Positions 35,067 to 44,900 of a stretch of DNA of 64,000 nucleotides are shown here, one piece after another (within the stretch, counting starts at the first letter, position 1; each line of letters begins with the position of its first letter). The notes below the pieces were generated by a model, which saw only the letters and a list, made by a program, of their open reading frames with translations, had not been told where the DNA came from and made no database searches. Both the position numbers and the translations under genes were made by a program. Source of the DNA: Gemmatimonadaceae bacterium (lineage in GTDB: Bacteria > Gemmatimonadota > Gemmatimonadetes > Gemmatimonadales > Gemmatimonadaceae); assembly GCA_035606695.1 (NCBI GenBank), contig DATNEW010000026.1, positions 372,001 through 436,000 on the forward strand, read 5' to 3'.

Positions 35067-35362
35067 TGAGTTTGCGACGCGGGGTCACGCTGGTCGAGCT
35101 GCTCGTCACGCTCGCGATCCTTGGCATACTGGCGAGTGTGACGACGACCGCGGCGCGTCGCATCGAACGGCCGGATCCACTCGCACCCGCGACAGTACTA
35201 TCGGATTCGGTGACCGCCGCGATTGCTCAGGCACGCGTCATCACGATTGCGCTTCCTGTTGGCGGAAAGATCGTGTATGCGGTGGCGCTGCCGAGTGGCG
35301 CTGTCGTCGCCGATTCCGCGTTCGACGTCGATGCATTCACCGGGCGGCGCAATGCGCGCTAG
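35063..35362 (+). CDS. gspH: Minor pseudopilin GspH-like
   Basis: 99 residues, shorter than most GspH proteins. Its ATG overlaps the gspF stop. The type IV pilin signal RRG then VTLVELLVTLAILGILASV has Glu at +5. The globular part is small and beta-rich. Assignment as GspH rests on the signal and on its position between gspF and gspI. GspH/FimT-like is the safest reading. Confidence 0.75.
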   Translation: MMSLRRGVTLVELLVTLAILGILASVTTTAARRIERPDPLAPATVLSDSVTAAIAQARVITIALPVGGKIVYAVALPSGAVVADSAFDVDAFTGRRNAR

Positions 35363-35708
35363 CAACCGCCCGGGGCTCGCGCTCGTCGAGGTGCTCATCG
35401 CAATCGTGGTGCTCGCCAGCGCGGGAACGGGGCTGATCACGCTGCTCGGTCAAACGGCGAAATCAATCGCGACGACGCGCGCGAGCGAACGCTCGATCGA
35501 TCGCGCGTCCGCTCTGCTGGAACGACTCGTTGTGTGGGATGGGCCAATGCTCGTTGCGCACGAAGGTCCATCGAACGTCGATTCGCTGGTGCTGACCGTC
35601 ACGCCCGTTGGGCGCGCGTTGTTCGACGTGTCCGTCGCGGGCAGCGACGCGACGCCGCCCTTGTTGCGGACAACACTCTATCGGCCGGATACGACGCATG
35701 CGCCTTGA
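35352..35708 (+). CDS. gspI: Minor pseudopilin GspI-like
   Basis: 118 residues from the ATG at 35352, overlapping the previous stop. The signal RPG then LALVEVLIAIVVLASAGTGLI keeps Glu at +5, and the following helix (LLGQTAKSIATTRASERSIDRASALLERL) matches the GspI pattern. In known systems GspI, J and K form the tip of the pseudopilus. Confidence 0.8.
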   Translation: MRASNRPGLALVEVLIAIVVLASAGTGLITLLGQTAKSIATTRASERSIDRASALLERLVVWDGPMLVAHEGPSNVDSLVLTVTPVGRALFDVSVAGSDATPPLLRTTLYRPDTTHAP

Positions 35709-36237
35709 ACCGCGGCGCGGCGTCACGCTGATCGAGGTGCTTGCGACGCTCGCCGTCGCGGGCCTCGTCACCCTCGGCTGCGTACTTCTGCTGCAACAAT
35801 CCAGCGACGAAAGCGGCCGGCTCGTGAACGCGGGAAACGTGTCGACGCGCGGGGGCAACGGCCACGACGAGTTGCGCCGTCTCTTCCGCGACGCCGAACG
35901 CAGCAACGATACGACGCACGCGTTTCGAGGCGACGAGCGGAGCGTCGCGGCAATGACGCGTTGTCGCACCTCGAGAGGCTGGACCGCGCCGTGCAGCGTC
36001 ATCGTCACCATCGATTCATTGGCCGACAGCAGCATCGTCGGCGTGCAGGTCGACAGCGGCCCCACCTGGCCGCTCGAACGCCGTCGTGGTGCGTGGTCGT
36101 TTCGATATTTCGACCACACGTCGGCTGATTCGACGTGGGTGAAACACTGGCACACCGTCGCGACGCTGCCCACCGCCGTGGCGCTGGTGACAGACGCCGA
36201 TACGGTGATGCTTGCCGTGGGACCGTCTCGTGACTGA
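35698..36237 (+). CDS. gspJ: Minor pseudopilin GspJ-like
   Basis: 179 residues from the ATG at 35698, overlapping the gspI stop. The prepilin site is RRG then VTLIEVLATLAVAGLVTLG with Glu at +5. The globular domain is beta-rich with two Cys (TRCRTSRGWTAPCS). Order in the operon (H-I-J-K) and length fit GspJ, the pseudopilus tip component that contacts GspI and GspK. Confidence 0.78.
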   Translation: MRLEPRRGVTLIEVLATLAVAGLVTLGCVLLLQQSSDESGRLVNAGNVSTRGGNGHDELRRLFRDAERSNDTTHAFRGDERSVAAMTRCRTSRGWTAPCSVIVTIDSLADSSIVGVQVDSGPTWPLERRRGAWSFRYFDHTSADSTWVKHWHTVATLPTAVALVTDADTVMLAVGPSRD

Positions 36238-37066
36238 GCGCCGTGGCTTCACGATGATCACGGTGCTCTGGGTGATGGGAATGGCCGCCGTCGTCTCGCT
36301 TGCCGGACTTCTTGCCGGAAGGAACAGTGTCCGCGCCGCGCGAAATCGTACCGATGCGTGGCGCGCGTACTGGGAGGCGCTCGGATGCGGGCGTCGCGCG
36401 CAGGCGGCGGTCGATTCGTTATTGGCGGGTGCAAGTGGTGTCGCCGAAGCCGGGCGCATCTGGCGAACGTTGCCAGTGCAGGTCGCGGCATCACCGATGG
36501 TGACGGGGTGCGACGTCAGCTTCGAGGCGGCCGGCACGCACGTCGACGTCAACGCAGCGACGAGCGAAGTCATTGCGCGTGCGCTTGCGTCCGTCACGAA
36601 TGTGCCGGACTCGATTGCTGCCGCGATTGTCGCGCGGCGCGATACCAGCCCTTTCATCGACGTCGGCGAGTTGCGTTCGATTCGAGGACTCGAGTCGGCG
36701 ACCACGCTGGATTCACTCTTCTCCGTCGAACCCGGACGCGTGTCGCTCGCGACAGCCCCGGTACAGGTTCTGCTCGCGATTCCTGGGTTTACCGCCGAAA
36801 CAGCGGATAACGTTGTTGCCGCACAGAATGCCGGAACGCCGATCGAAGATCTGACCACGGCGCTGATCGGCGTTTCGAACACTGCCGCGTCGGAGCTCGT
36901 CGCGCGCTTCCCGGACGCTGCTCGGCTCACGACCCCTGATCCCGATGCGTGGGTGATGCGAAGCCGCGCCGCGCGTGGCGTGCCGCTCAGTGAGATCACC
37001 ATCGAGATGCGACTGGCTCGCGTCGCCAACGGCGTCGCTGTGATCCGCCTGCGAGCGCGGCCATGA
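36230..37066 (+). CDS. gspK: Minor pseudopilin GspK-like
   Basis: 278 residues from the GTG at 36230, which overlaps the gspJ stop; a TTG at 36212 is less likely. The prepilin site is RRG then FTMITVLWVMGMAAVVSLAG. Position +5 is Thr rather than Glu, the known peculiarity of GspK. The large soluble part includes a helix-hairpin-helix-like segment (DVNAATSEVIARAL, then IVARRDTSPFIDVGELRSI), also typical of GspK. It caps the pseudopilus tip. Confidence 0.87.
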   Translation: MTERRGFTMITVLWVMGMAAVVSLAGLLAGRNSVRAARNRTDAWRAYWEALGCGRRAQAAVDSLLAGASGVAEAGRIWRTLPVQVAASPMVTGCDVSFEAAGTHVDVNAATSEVIARALASVTNVPDSIAAAIVARRDTSPFIDVGELRSIRGLESATTLDSLFSVEPGRVSLATAPVQVLLAIPGFTAETADNVVAAQNAGTPIEDLTTALIGVSNTAASELVARFPDAARLTTPDPDAWVMRSRAARGVPLSEITIEMRLARVANGVAVIRLRARP

Positions 37067-38181
37067 TCGGGTATCGTCTTGGCCTCGACGTAGCGGATCA
37101 TGAGATTCGCGCGGTGTTGGTTGCTCGGCGGAACGTGCGCTGGTCGCACCGCGAATCGATCGTCGGCGTCGATGGCTTGCCGGAGGCCGTCTCCCGAGTC
37201 ATCGCAACGATGCCGCGTACACGACGGCGGCCGCACGTACAGTTCGGCCTGAGCGGTGCGCGGGCGCAGATCAAGCGGCTCGAGGGACTGCCGCCGCTCG
37301 AGAATGAGAAATTGCTAAACGCCGTCGTGCGGGAAAACACCTCAGCATTCTTTCTGGCGCGCAGTCGCGTGGTTGTTCCACCTCTATATATGTCCTCCGA
37401 CGGCGCGCGCTTCGGCGCCGCTCTCGACGTGAGCAGTGTGAATACAGTTATGGGCGAAGCGCGGCGGCGCGGGCTGCTCGTCGATCTCGTGCTGCCGACG
37501 ACGAGTGCGCTCACGCACGTCGTTCACGATACCGTTCCGCCGGCGCTTCGATCTCTCGCCGACGACGCAACGCCTTATGTCGGCGCCTATGCGGTGGCAA
37601 ATGCTTCACGTCGTACGCCCTTGGCGCTTCGCCCGCGCGACGCCGCGAATACGACGTCGATGCGCCGCATGGCCACTGCCGCGGCCGTGCTCCTGGTAGT
37701 AGTCGCCGGCGCGATGGCAGTGCTCGCTCCCGGCCTTCGCGCCACGCGAGAGTTGCGTGTCGCGCGGTCGATGCTTGCGCGTTACGGCCGGTTGGATTCG
37801 ACCGCCACTCGCGTCCAGGATCAACTTCGCGCGGCGACCCAACTTCTCGACACGCATGCGCGGTTCGAGACGGAGCGGGGAAGCATCGAGCGGCTTCTGG
37901 GCGACATTACGCGCGCGCTGCCCGATTCCACCGCACTCGTGACACTGCGTGCCGATTCGGCCGAGGTGTCGTTTGTTGCGACGGGGCCGTCGGTCGCGGA
38001 TCTGTTGCCGGAGCTTGGCGCCGTGTCGCAGACCGAAGCGGCGCGCATCACCGGATCGGTGACGCGCGAGACGCTCGCGGGAGCGAAGCTCGAGCGAGCG
38101 TCGTTCCGGTTGCGTCGCTCGCGTCCGCGTGTCGCGACGACGAAGCCGCGAGCGGCCCCGGCGGCGGGAGCCTCGCGATGA
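37063..38181 (+). CDS. gspL: GspL-like (PilM/PilN-type) assembly platform protein
   Basis: 372 residues with ATGA overlaps at both ends. The N-terminal half (about 1-195) looks like the actin-like cytoplasmic domain of GspL/PilM (LGLDVADHEIRAVLV). A membrane helix (about 203-225) is followed by a PilN/GspL-type periplasmic ferredoxin-like part to the end, with a Pro/Arg/Ala-rich tail. GspL links the GspE ATPase to the inner-membrane platform. The similarity is structural and positional, so the name is given with moderate confidence. Confidence 0.75.
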   Translation: MIGYRLGLDVADHEIRAVLVARRNVRWSHRESIVGVDGLPEAVSRVIATMPRTRRRPHVQFGLSGARAQIKRLEGLPPLENEKLLNAVVRENTSAFFLARSRVVVPPLYMSSDGARFGAALDVSSVNTVMGEARRRGLLVDLVLPTTSALTHVVHDTVPPALRSLADDATPYVGAYAVANASRRTPLALRPRDAANTTSMRRMATAAAVLLVVVAGAMAVLAPGLRATRELRVARSMLARYGRLDSTATRVQDQLRAATQLLDTHARFETERGSIERLLGDITRALPDSTALVTLRADSAEVSFVATGPSVADLLPELGAVSQTEAARITGSVTRETLAGAKLERASFRLRRSRPRVATTKPRAAPAAGASR

Positions 38182-38771
38182 TCGCGCTGCAACTCACACC
38201 GCGGGATCGGCGAATATTGATCGTTGGGGTCGCCGTCATCGGCGGACTCACCGTAACCGCCAAGGGCGTGCCGGCCGCACTTGCGTGGCAGCGCGATCGC
38301 GTCGACAGCGCGGCCGTGTTCAGCGAGCGGCTGGCGCTCGCGCGTGCATCGGTAAGGCAGTTGCCCGCGCTACGAGATTCACTTCGCGCGCGCCAGGCTC
38401 GCGTCGCCGCGCTCGATACTACGCTGATCACCGGAGCGTCCGCCGCCGCGGCGGCTGGAACCTTGGCTTCGCTCGTCGAAGACTTCGCGAGCGACCTCGA
38501 TGTGAAAGCCAACGCAATCCAGATCCGCGCCGACACGCTATCGCGTCCCGGCCTCACGCGCGTCGGTGTGCGGCTGATCGGCGTTTGCGACGTCGCGGGC
38601 CTGGCAGCGTTCCTCCGCACCATCGAAACGGACGCGCGCGCGATGTCCGTGCGCGATCTCGCGGTCACACAACCCGACCCCGCGGGGCCGGATGCAAAGC
38701 CCGAGATGCTGCGCGTCGACGTCGGCGTCGATGCATTGGCCTTGATCACGCCGAAGCGGGGCGCGCGGTGA
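38178..38771 (+). CDS. gspM: GspM-like (PilO-type) inner-membrane protein
   Basis: 197 residues, overlapping gspL (ATGA) and gspC (GTGA). A single N-terminal membrane helix (about 13-32, ILIVGVAVIGGLTVTAKGV) leads to a coiled-coil (about 40-80) and a ferredoxin-like domain, the general plan of GspM and PilO. It pairs with GspL in the platform. Sequence identity in this family is low; the order L-M is the main support. Confidence 0.72.
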   Translation: MIALQLTPRDRRILIVGVAVIGGLTVTAKGVPAALAWQRDRVDSAAVFSERLALARASVRQLPALRDSLRARQARVAALDTTLITGASAAAAAGTLASLVEDFASDLDVKANAIQIRADTLSRPGLTRVGVRLIGVCDVAGLAAFLRTIETDARAMSVRDLAVTQPDPAGPDAKPEMLRVDVGVDALALITPKRGAR

Positions 38772-39265
38772 CGCGTTACACAGCCGTGGCCCTCTACTTG
38801 GGATGCGTCGCATGCCTGGGTGCGTTGGGCCAGCGCCGCTGGGTCGAAGCGGCACCGGGCGCGGATGCGCACGCGCTCTCCATTCCGTCCGTGCGCAAGG
38901 GCCAAGCGGACTCACTCGGCGCCTGGATGGATGAAACTGAAGATTTGCTCACGTCGAGCGATCCGTTTCGCTTGTCACATTCGCAGCCGAGCGTCGCGTA
39001 TGATCCCGCGACCGATGGCGCACCGGGAGCAGGTGCGCTTGGCGGCATCGCGCCGATGTATCGGCCGGCCATGACTCTCAAGGGAATCGTCGGCGGCCCA
39101 CCGTGGCAGGCGATGATCGACGGCCTGCCGGGACAACCGCCTGGCACTGTCGTGCGCACCGGCGGCACCTACGATCGCCTCACCATTCGTTCGGTCACGC
39201 GCGACAGCGTGATCGTGAAGGGACCGGATACCACATGGGTGCTGAGCTTCAGGAGGCGCCCGTGA
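38768..39265 (+). CDS. gspC: GspC-like periplasmic linker protein
   Basis: 165 residues from a GTG overlapping the gspM stop. An N-terminal membrane helix (about 5-20) is followed by a disordered stretch and then a small beta domain (about 95-165, MTLKGIVGGPPWQAMIDGLPG, VRTGGTYDRLTIRSVTRDSVIVKG, TWVLSF). This is the homology-region pattern of GspC and PilP that contacts the secretin N0 domain. No PDZ domain is present. It lies directly before gspD, as in many T2SS operons. Confidence 0.72.
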   Translation: MTRYTAVALYLGCVACLGALGQRRWVEAAPGADAHALSIPSVRKGQADSLGAWMDETEDLLTSSDPFRLSHSQPSVAYDPATDGAPGAGALGGIAPMYRPAMTLKGIVGGPPWQAMIDGLPGQPPGTVVRTGGTYDRLTIRSVTRDSVIVKGPDTTWVLSFRRRP

Positions 39266-40779
39266 TGCGCCATTCTATAGTAGTGGCGGTCGTCGGCATC
39301 GCGTTCGCGATACCTGGCGTCGCGCGCACGCAAGCCGCCAAGGCGACCGACAGCGTTGTCGTGCACGTGTCGAACACCGATCTTCGGTCGGCCGTGCAGA
39401 TGATTCAGGCGTATCTCGACAAGCCGGTCATCTTCAGCGGCTCGACCGCCGGTCCACAGGTGAGTCTCGAGACGCCGCACCCCGTGCCTCGCTCCGAGAT
39501 TCCGATGTTGCTGCGCGGGTTACTCGACTCGCAAGGGTACGAGCTCGTCGACGACAGCGCGACGCGCACGTATCGCGCGCGTCCGAAAGAAGTGATTCGT
39601 TCGCCGAATATTGTGCAGCAGCAGATGGGTGCAGCCGGTCCTGCCGCGGCCGATGCAACGCGGCGTCAAACCACCGCGCCCGAGCTTTTCGTGCTGCCGC
39701 TCAAGCATGCCCGCGCGGCGGACGTGGCGACGACGATCAATACATTGTTTGGCCGCGCCGCTCCGCAGCAGTCGGGAATGGGCGGCAGCCGCGCCCCAAC
39801 GCTCGCCGATGAATTGCGAGGGAATCAGATCCCGCCACTCGACGCGACGCCGTTGCCGCAGAGTGTGCCGGGTACCGCCGGGCATGCTGCGACAATTACC
39901 GGCGAGCTGACGATCGTCGCCGACCCGCACGCGAACAGTTTGCTCATTCGCGCCAATCGTGCCGACTTCGAGCTGATTCGCGCCGCGGTCGAGCAGATCG
40001 ACGTGCGTCCGGCGCAGGTGCTCATTGAAGTGCTGATCGTCGAGGCGCGCCGCGACCGCAATTTCAGTCTCGGCATCGAGGCCTCGATCGACCAGCACCA
40101 CATTCCCGGCACCGAAAACACGACGATCGGCGGCACGTTCACTCCCGCGAACGCGGGCTTGGCTGATTTCACGCTCAAGGTCATGGGCGTTGGCGGCCTC
40201 GATCTCGACGCGACGATCAGCGCGGCGGCGAGTCGCGGCGACGTGCGCATCGTCAGTCGTCCCATCGTGCTCACCGCGAACGACGAGCAGGCCGAAGTGA
40301 ACGTGGGAAGCCAGCGGCCGTTCGTGCAAGTGTCGCGGTCGCTGCCGACCGATGCCGGTGTGCGCGATCAGGTCGTCGAGTATCGAGACGTGGGCACCAA
40401 GCTGAGCGTGCGGCCCACGATCAGTGTAGACGGCATCGTGGCGCTCTCGGTGACGCAAGAGGTGAGCAGCGCGACCACCGAGACCGCGTTCAACGCGCCG
40501 GTTATTTCAACGCGATCCGTGAAGACGGACCTTCTCGTGCGAGACAGTCAGACCGTCGTGCTCGGGGGCCTGAGCGACAAGGAGCGCGACGTGCAAGTGA
40601 GCGGTATTCCAATTCTCTCGAGCATCCCGTTGATCGGCGGCCTCTTTGGAAGCCACACGCGTTCGGGCAATGAAACTGAATTGTTCATCTTCTTGACTCC
40701 CCGCGTCATTCGCAATGACGCCGACATGCAGCGACTCACTGATCCCATGCGGAACCGCGCGAACAAGGTGATGCCGTGA
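39265..40779 (+). CDS. gspD: Type II secretion outer-membrane secretin GspD
   Basis: 504 residues from the ATG at 39265, with AGGAGG eight bases upstream. After a signal peptide there are one to two N-domains (about 30-230), including LFVLPLKHARAADVATTINTLF and ANSLLIRANRADFELIRAAV. The secretin domain (about 245-495) holds QVLIEVLIVEARRDRNFSLGI and the C-terminal VLGGLSDKERDVQVSGIP, then SIPLIGGLFGS and ELFIFLTPRVI. It forms the outer-membrane gate. At about 500 residues it is shorter than enterobacterial GspD, with fewer N-domains. No pilotin gene is visible. Confidence 0.93.
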   Translation: MRHSIVVAVVGIAFAIPGVARTQAAKATDSVVVHVSNTDLRSAVQMIQAYLDKPVIFSGSTAGPQVSLETPHPVPRSEIPMLLRGLLDSQGYELVDDSATRTYRARPKEVIRSPNIVQQQMGAAGPAAADATRRQTTAPELFVLPLKHARAADVATTINTLFGRAAPQQSGMGGSRAPTLADELRGNQIPPLDATPLPQSVPGTAGHAATITGELTIVADPHANSLLIRANRADFELIRAAVEQIDVRPAQVLIEVLIVEARRDRNFSLGIEASIDQHHIPGTENTTIGGTFTPANAGLADFTLKVMGVGGLDLDATISAAASRGDVRIVSRPIVLTANDEQAEVNVGSQRPFVQVSRSLPTDAGVRDQVVEYRDVGTKLSVRPTISVDGIVALSVTQEVSSATTETAFNAPVISTRSVKTDLLVRDSQTVVLGGLSDKERDVQVSGIPILSSIPLIGGLFGSHTRSGNETELFIFLTPRVIRNDADMQRLTDPMRNRANKVMP

Positions 40780-41750
40780 CCGAACTTTCTTCTCTACTAC
40801 TCGGCGACTCGTTAGTGATGCAACGGCTTCGGTCGCTCATCGAGGCCGTTGCACCGACTCATGTGAGCGTGCTGATCGAAGGCGCGACCGGAACGGGGAA
40901 GGAGCTCGTGGCCGAGTCGCTGCATCGGCTGAGTCGTCGCAACGGCACGTTGGTGCCGTTCAATGTCTGCGCCCTGGCCGATTCGATGTTCGAGGATGCG
41001 TTGTTCGGCCACGCGCGCGGCGCGTTTACCGGCGCAATTGGCGAGACCCTCGGGTTCTTGCGCGAAGCGAATGGCGGCACGGCGTTCTTCGATGAGATCA
41101 GCGGTCTTGCGGTCGGTTCGCAGGCCAAACTGTTGCGCGCGATCGAGACCGGCGTGTTTCGGCCGATCGGGTCGGCGCGCGACGCCCGGAGTGATTTCCG
41201 AACGGTGGCGGCGACGAACGAACGGCTCGAGCAACTCGTGGCGTCGGGAAGGTTTCGCGCCGACCTGGCGCACCGGTTGAGTGGGATCATCATCAGCGTG
41301 CCGGCGTTGGCCGAGCGGTTGGAGGATGTGCCGTTGTTGGTTGCGCATTTCCTGAGGCGCTCGCGGCCTGCGTCGCCGTTGTTGGTCACGCCGGAGGCGA
41401 TGCGGCTGCTGCAGGATCAGCCCTGGACCGGCAACGTGCGCGAGCTCAAGCAGGTCGTCGATGCCTCGGCGATCTTCGCGCGCGGCGGGTTGGACGCCGA
41501 TGCCGTGGCGATGGTGCTCGGGCAGCGTGCGCGCTCGCGCGAAGATCGTGTCGGGGAGCGGCGGTTGAGCGAGCATCAGCAACTTCTAAAGTTACTGGCC
41601 AGCGTCGCGTGGGATACCGAGATCGCGGCGGATCGGTTGGGGGTGCATCGGACCACGATTTATCGGCGGATGCGGCGGCTGGGGATTCCGGTGCCGACGG
41701 AGACGGGCGTGATGCCGGCCCGCGACGGTTTCGAGCTCGCATACGGTTAG
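40776..41750 (+). CDS. Sigma-54-interacting AAA+ transcriptional activator without sensor domain
   Basis: 324 residues from a GTG overlapping the gspD stop (GTGA). The AAA+ domain begins at once: Walker A GATGTGKE at 36-43, the sigma-54 contact loop GAFTGA at 82-87, Walker B FFDE and the arginine-finger region. A Fis-like helix-turn-helix is at about 275-305 (DTEIAADRLGVHRTTIYRRMRRLGI). There is no receiver, GAF or PAS domain, so activity must be controlled by level or by partner proteins, as with PspF. As the last gene of the T2SS operon it is a good candidate for regulating this operon or the giant gene downstream. No -24/-12 promoter was found nearby. Confidence 0.87.
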   Translation: MTELSSLLLGDSLVMQRLRSLIEAVAPTHVSVLIEGATGTGKELVAESLHRLSRRNGTLVPFNVCALADSMFEDALFGHARGAFTGAIGETLGFLREANGGTAFFDEISGLAVGSQAKLLRAIETGVFRPIGSARDARSDFRTVAATNERLEQLVASGRFRADLAHRLSGIIISVPALAERLEDVPLLVAHFLRRSRPASPLLVTPEAMRLLQDQPWTGNVRELKQVVDASAIFARGGLDADAVAMVLGQRARSREDRVGERRLSEHQQLLKLLASVAWDTEIAADRLGVHRTTIYRRMRRLGIPVPTETGVMPARDGFELAYG

Positions 41751-41780
41751 CGCATTTGCACGCATTCGCATGCATTGGCA
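41751..41780. repeat. 10-base tandem repeat, three units, after the T2SS operon
   Basis: Three imperfect ten-base units (cgcatttgca, cgcattcgca, tgcattggca) begin directly after the stop codon of the AAA+ activator gene. Confidence 0.6.
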
Positions 41781-41852
41781 CGAGAGAGGCGCGCATCGCG
41801 CTCATGGTTGAAGCAGTCGTAAATACGTAAACTCTTATGTCCTTGTGAATTA

Positions 41853-41887
41853 GCGCGCGCCGCGGTTGCGGCGCGCGCGTTGCTTTT
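41853..41887 (+). terminator. GC-rich hairpin with T-tract, terminator of the T2SS operon or leader attenuator
   Basis: A perfect 11-base stem (GCGCGCGCCGC, 41853-41863, with 41868-41878) and GGTT loop are followed by GTTGCTTTT. It lies about 100 bases after the AAA+ gene and about 50 before the giant gene's start. If the giant gene's promoter is upstream of it, the hairpin would act as an attenuator. Confidence 0.75.
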
Positions 41888-41930
41888 GTGGATGGCGCTC
41901 TCCCTCCCTCCATTCGCGGAGTCCGCCCCC

Positions 41931-44900
41931 GTGTCGTTGTCGTTCCTCCGGCGTCGAGTCGCCACAATCGCTCTGTTTCTCGGATGTATCGCGTGCATCG
42001 CATCCGTTGCCTCCGGCCAGTTCGCTGCTGAGCGAATGAACTCACTCAGCGCCGGCGTCACTCCGACCGGCACGCCGAGCGTGGTGATGGGGTCATTGGC
42101 GGGTGAGTCATCGATCCCGAGTCTGCCGCCAACGGTCTCGCCAAAGTTCTCGCCGTCGCAAGCGGTGCCGTTCCCGATCGCTGCCGAAAACAACGAGATC
42201 TTCACCGTCATGAACCTTGGCACCGCGCCGGCGGTCTACACGCTGCGCGTGCAATGCACGGGGTGGGCAACCAATTGTTGGATCAAGAACTTTCCCCAGG
42301 TGATCGCCGTCGCGCCAGGGACCGGCCGCAGTTTCATCGTCGCGTTCCCGAGCGCTGGTGTTCTCACCGCGGCGTCCGAGATTCCCGTCGACGTCAAGCT
42401 GATCGCCGAGCAGCGCGTCGGCGCCGACACGGCGACGCAGACGTTGGGTACCGATGTCGTATCCGCCGATACCGGCGTGTTGCATCCGGTCACCGGCTTC
42501 CACACGCCGCAACTCTCTCCTCATGCGGGATCGGTGTCGGTGCCGACCGGCACGAGCCGCACAGACAGCTACACGCTCAAGAACCTCGGGAACATGACGG
42601 CGCGTTACGATCTTGCGGCGTCGTGTGGCGCGTTCGCCGGTTGCTCGCTGAGTACGCCGTCGGTGACGCTCGATCCCGGCGTGTCGGGGACGGTGAGCGT
42701 CACCTACACGCCGGCAGCGACGGCAGGGCAGTCGGCGACCATTCAGCTCATCGCCGACTACGACTACATGCAGTACGGCGTCGCGCTGCACGAAGCCGAC
42801 ACGTCTCGGGTCGTGTCGACGACCGTTGTCGCGCCGCCACGAACGATGCCGCCGACGGTGACCCCCAAAGCCACGGCGACGCAGGCGCAAGTATTCCCGC
42901 TGGCCGTCGAAGATGATCAAGGTTTTACCGTCATGAACCTGGGCACGGCGCCGGCCGTCTACACGCTGACGGCGCGCTGCACCGGCTGGGCCGCGAGTTG
43001 CTGGATCAAAAACGTTCCGCGAGTGATTGCGATCGCTCCGGGCGCTGGACGTTCTCTCCTCGTGGCATTTCCCGGGTCCGGTGTGCTTGGTTCTCCGGCG
43101 GAAGTTCCAGTAGACATCGAGCTGGTTGCCGAGCAACGCGTCGGGGCCGATACGGCTACGCAAACGCTGGGCACAACCGTCGTGTCCGCCGACACCGGGC
43201 TCGGTCACGCGGTGACCGGCTTTCACACGCCGGCGATCTCCCCGCACTCCGGGACAGTGACGGACACCGTCGGCATTGCGCGCACGCGGACTTACACGCT
43301 CCAAAACCTCGGCAACATGACCGCGCGGTACGATCTCGCCGCGTCGTGCGGCGCGTTCGCCGGCTGTACGCCGAGCGTGCCGTCGATCACGCTCGATCCG
43401 GGTGCGGCGGGGACGGTCAACGTGACGTACATGCCGCCCGCGACCGCGGGACAGTCGGCGACGATTCAGCTCATCGCCGACTACGACTACGGGCAGTTCG
43501 GTGTCGCGCTCCACGAAGCCGACACGTCGCGGATCGTCGCGACGACCGTGGCGCCGCCGCCGCCAAGCTTGCCGCCGGACGTCTCTCCCAAACAGACCGC
43601 AGGCCAGGTGCATCCGTTCCCACTCGCGTCGGAGGACGACGAGAGTTTCTGGATTACCAATCACGGCGCGACGACGGCGGTCTATACGCTGACGACGCAG
43701 TGCACCGGGTGGGCCGCAACGTGCTGGCTCAAATCACCCCGCGTCATCGCGGTCGCACCGAACGTCGCACGGAACGTCCTTGTGGCGTTTCCCGGCTCCG
43801 GGATTCTAGGGTCTCCGGCGGAAGTGCCGATCGACGTCAAGCTCTTCGTCGAGCAGCGCGTCGGCGCGGACACCGTCACCCAAACGCTCGGCACGACGGT
43901 CGTATCGGCCGACTCGGGCATCATGCATCCGACCACCGGCTTTCACACGCCACAGCTTTCTCCGCATTCGGGGACAGTGACGGACACCGCCGGCATCGCG
44001 CGCACGCAGACCTACACGCTCCAAAACCTCGGCAACATGACCGCACGGTACGATCTTGCTGCGTCGTGCGGCGCGTTCACTGGCTGCACGCCGACCGTGC
44101 CGTCGATCACGCTCGATCCGGGCGCGTCGGGCACCGTCGGTGTCACCTTCTCGCCGCCCACGAGTGGCGGATCCGCGACGATCCAACTCATCGCCGATTA
44201 CGACTACGGGCAATTCGGTGTCGCGCTCCATGAGGCTGACACGTCGCGCGTCGCGGCGACGACGATCGTGCTTCCGCCCGCAACGATGCCGCCGCAGGTC
44301 TTCCCGAAGCAGACCGCCGGGCAGGTGCGCGTCTTCCCACTCGCCTCCGAGGACGATGAGAGTTTTTCAATCTTGAATGCCGGCGCGACGACCGCGATCT
44401 ATACCTTGAGCGCCCAGTGCACCGGGTGGGCGGCGAGCTGCTGGCTCAAGAACGTATCGCGGGTGATATCGGTCGCGCCCAACACGGAGCGCATCATACT
44501 CGTCGCCTTCCCAGGCTCGGGCATCCTGGGTTCTCCGGCGGAAGTGCCGATCGACGTCAAGCTCCTCGTCGAACAGCGCGTCGGCGCCGACACCAGCAAT
44601 CAAGCACTCGGTAGCACCGTGGTCTCGGCCGACTCCGGCATGACGCACCCGGTGACGGGTTATCACAGGCCGCTGCTCTCGCCACACACGGCAACGACGG
44701 GCGTGACGGCCGGCGTGACGCGCACCGAGAACTACACGCTCGAGAACATGGGCAACATGACCGCGCGATATGATCTCAGCGCGTCGTGCGGATCCTTCGG
44801 CACGAATGGCTGCGCGTTGAGCGCGCCATCGGTCACACTCGATCCGGGCGCCTCGAGCGCCGTGACCATCACCTATACGCCGCCGGCGACCGGCCTGCCG

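Noticed and set aside
31930-40779. Secretion genes read as a type IV pilus system
   Set aside because: GspG calcium loop, GspK lacking Glu at +5 with its HhH segment, the H-I-J-K set and a GspC-like gene before the secretin favour T2SS; no PilT retraction ATPase is present.
41771-41795. TGGCAC near 41775 as half of a sigma-54 promoter
   Set aside because: No TTGC-type -12 element at the required spacing, and the sequence is part of a 10-base tandem repeat.
41880-41930. TTG at 41880 and ATG at 41892 as starts of the giant gene
   Set aside because: The TTG lies in the T-tract of a terminator hairpin and has no ribosome site. The GTG at 41931 leads directly into a compact signal peptide and has GGAG upstream. 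The ATG cannot be fully excluded.
42108-43664. A 518-codon minus-strand frame opposite the tandem repeats
   Set aside because: Shadow frame of the repeats, Arg/His-rich, repeating with the same period as the real gene.
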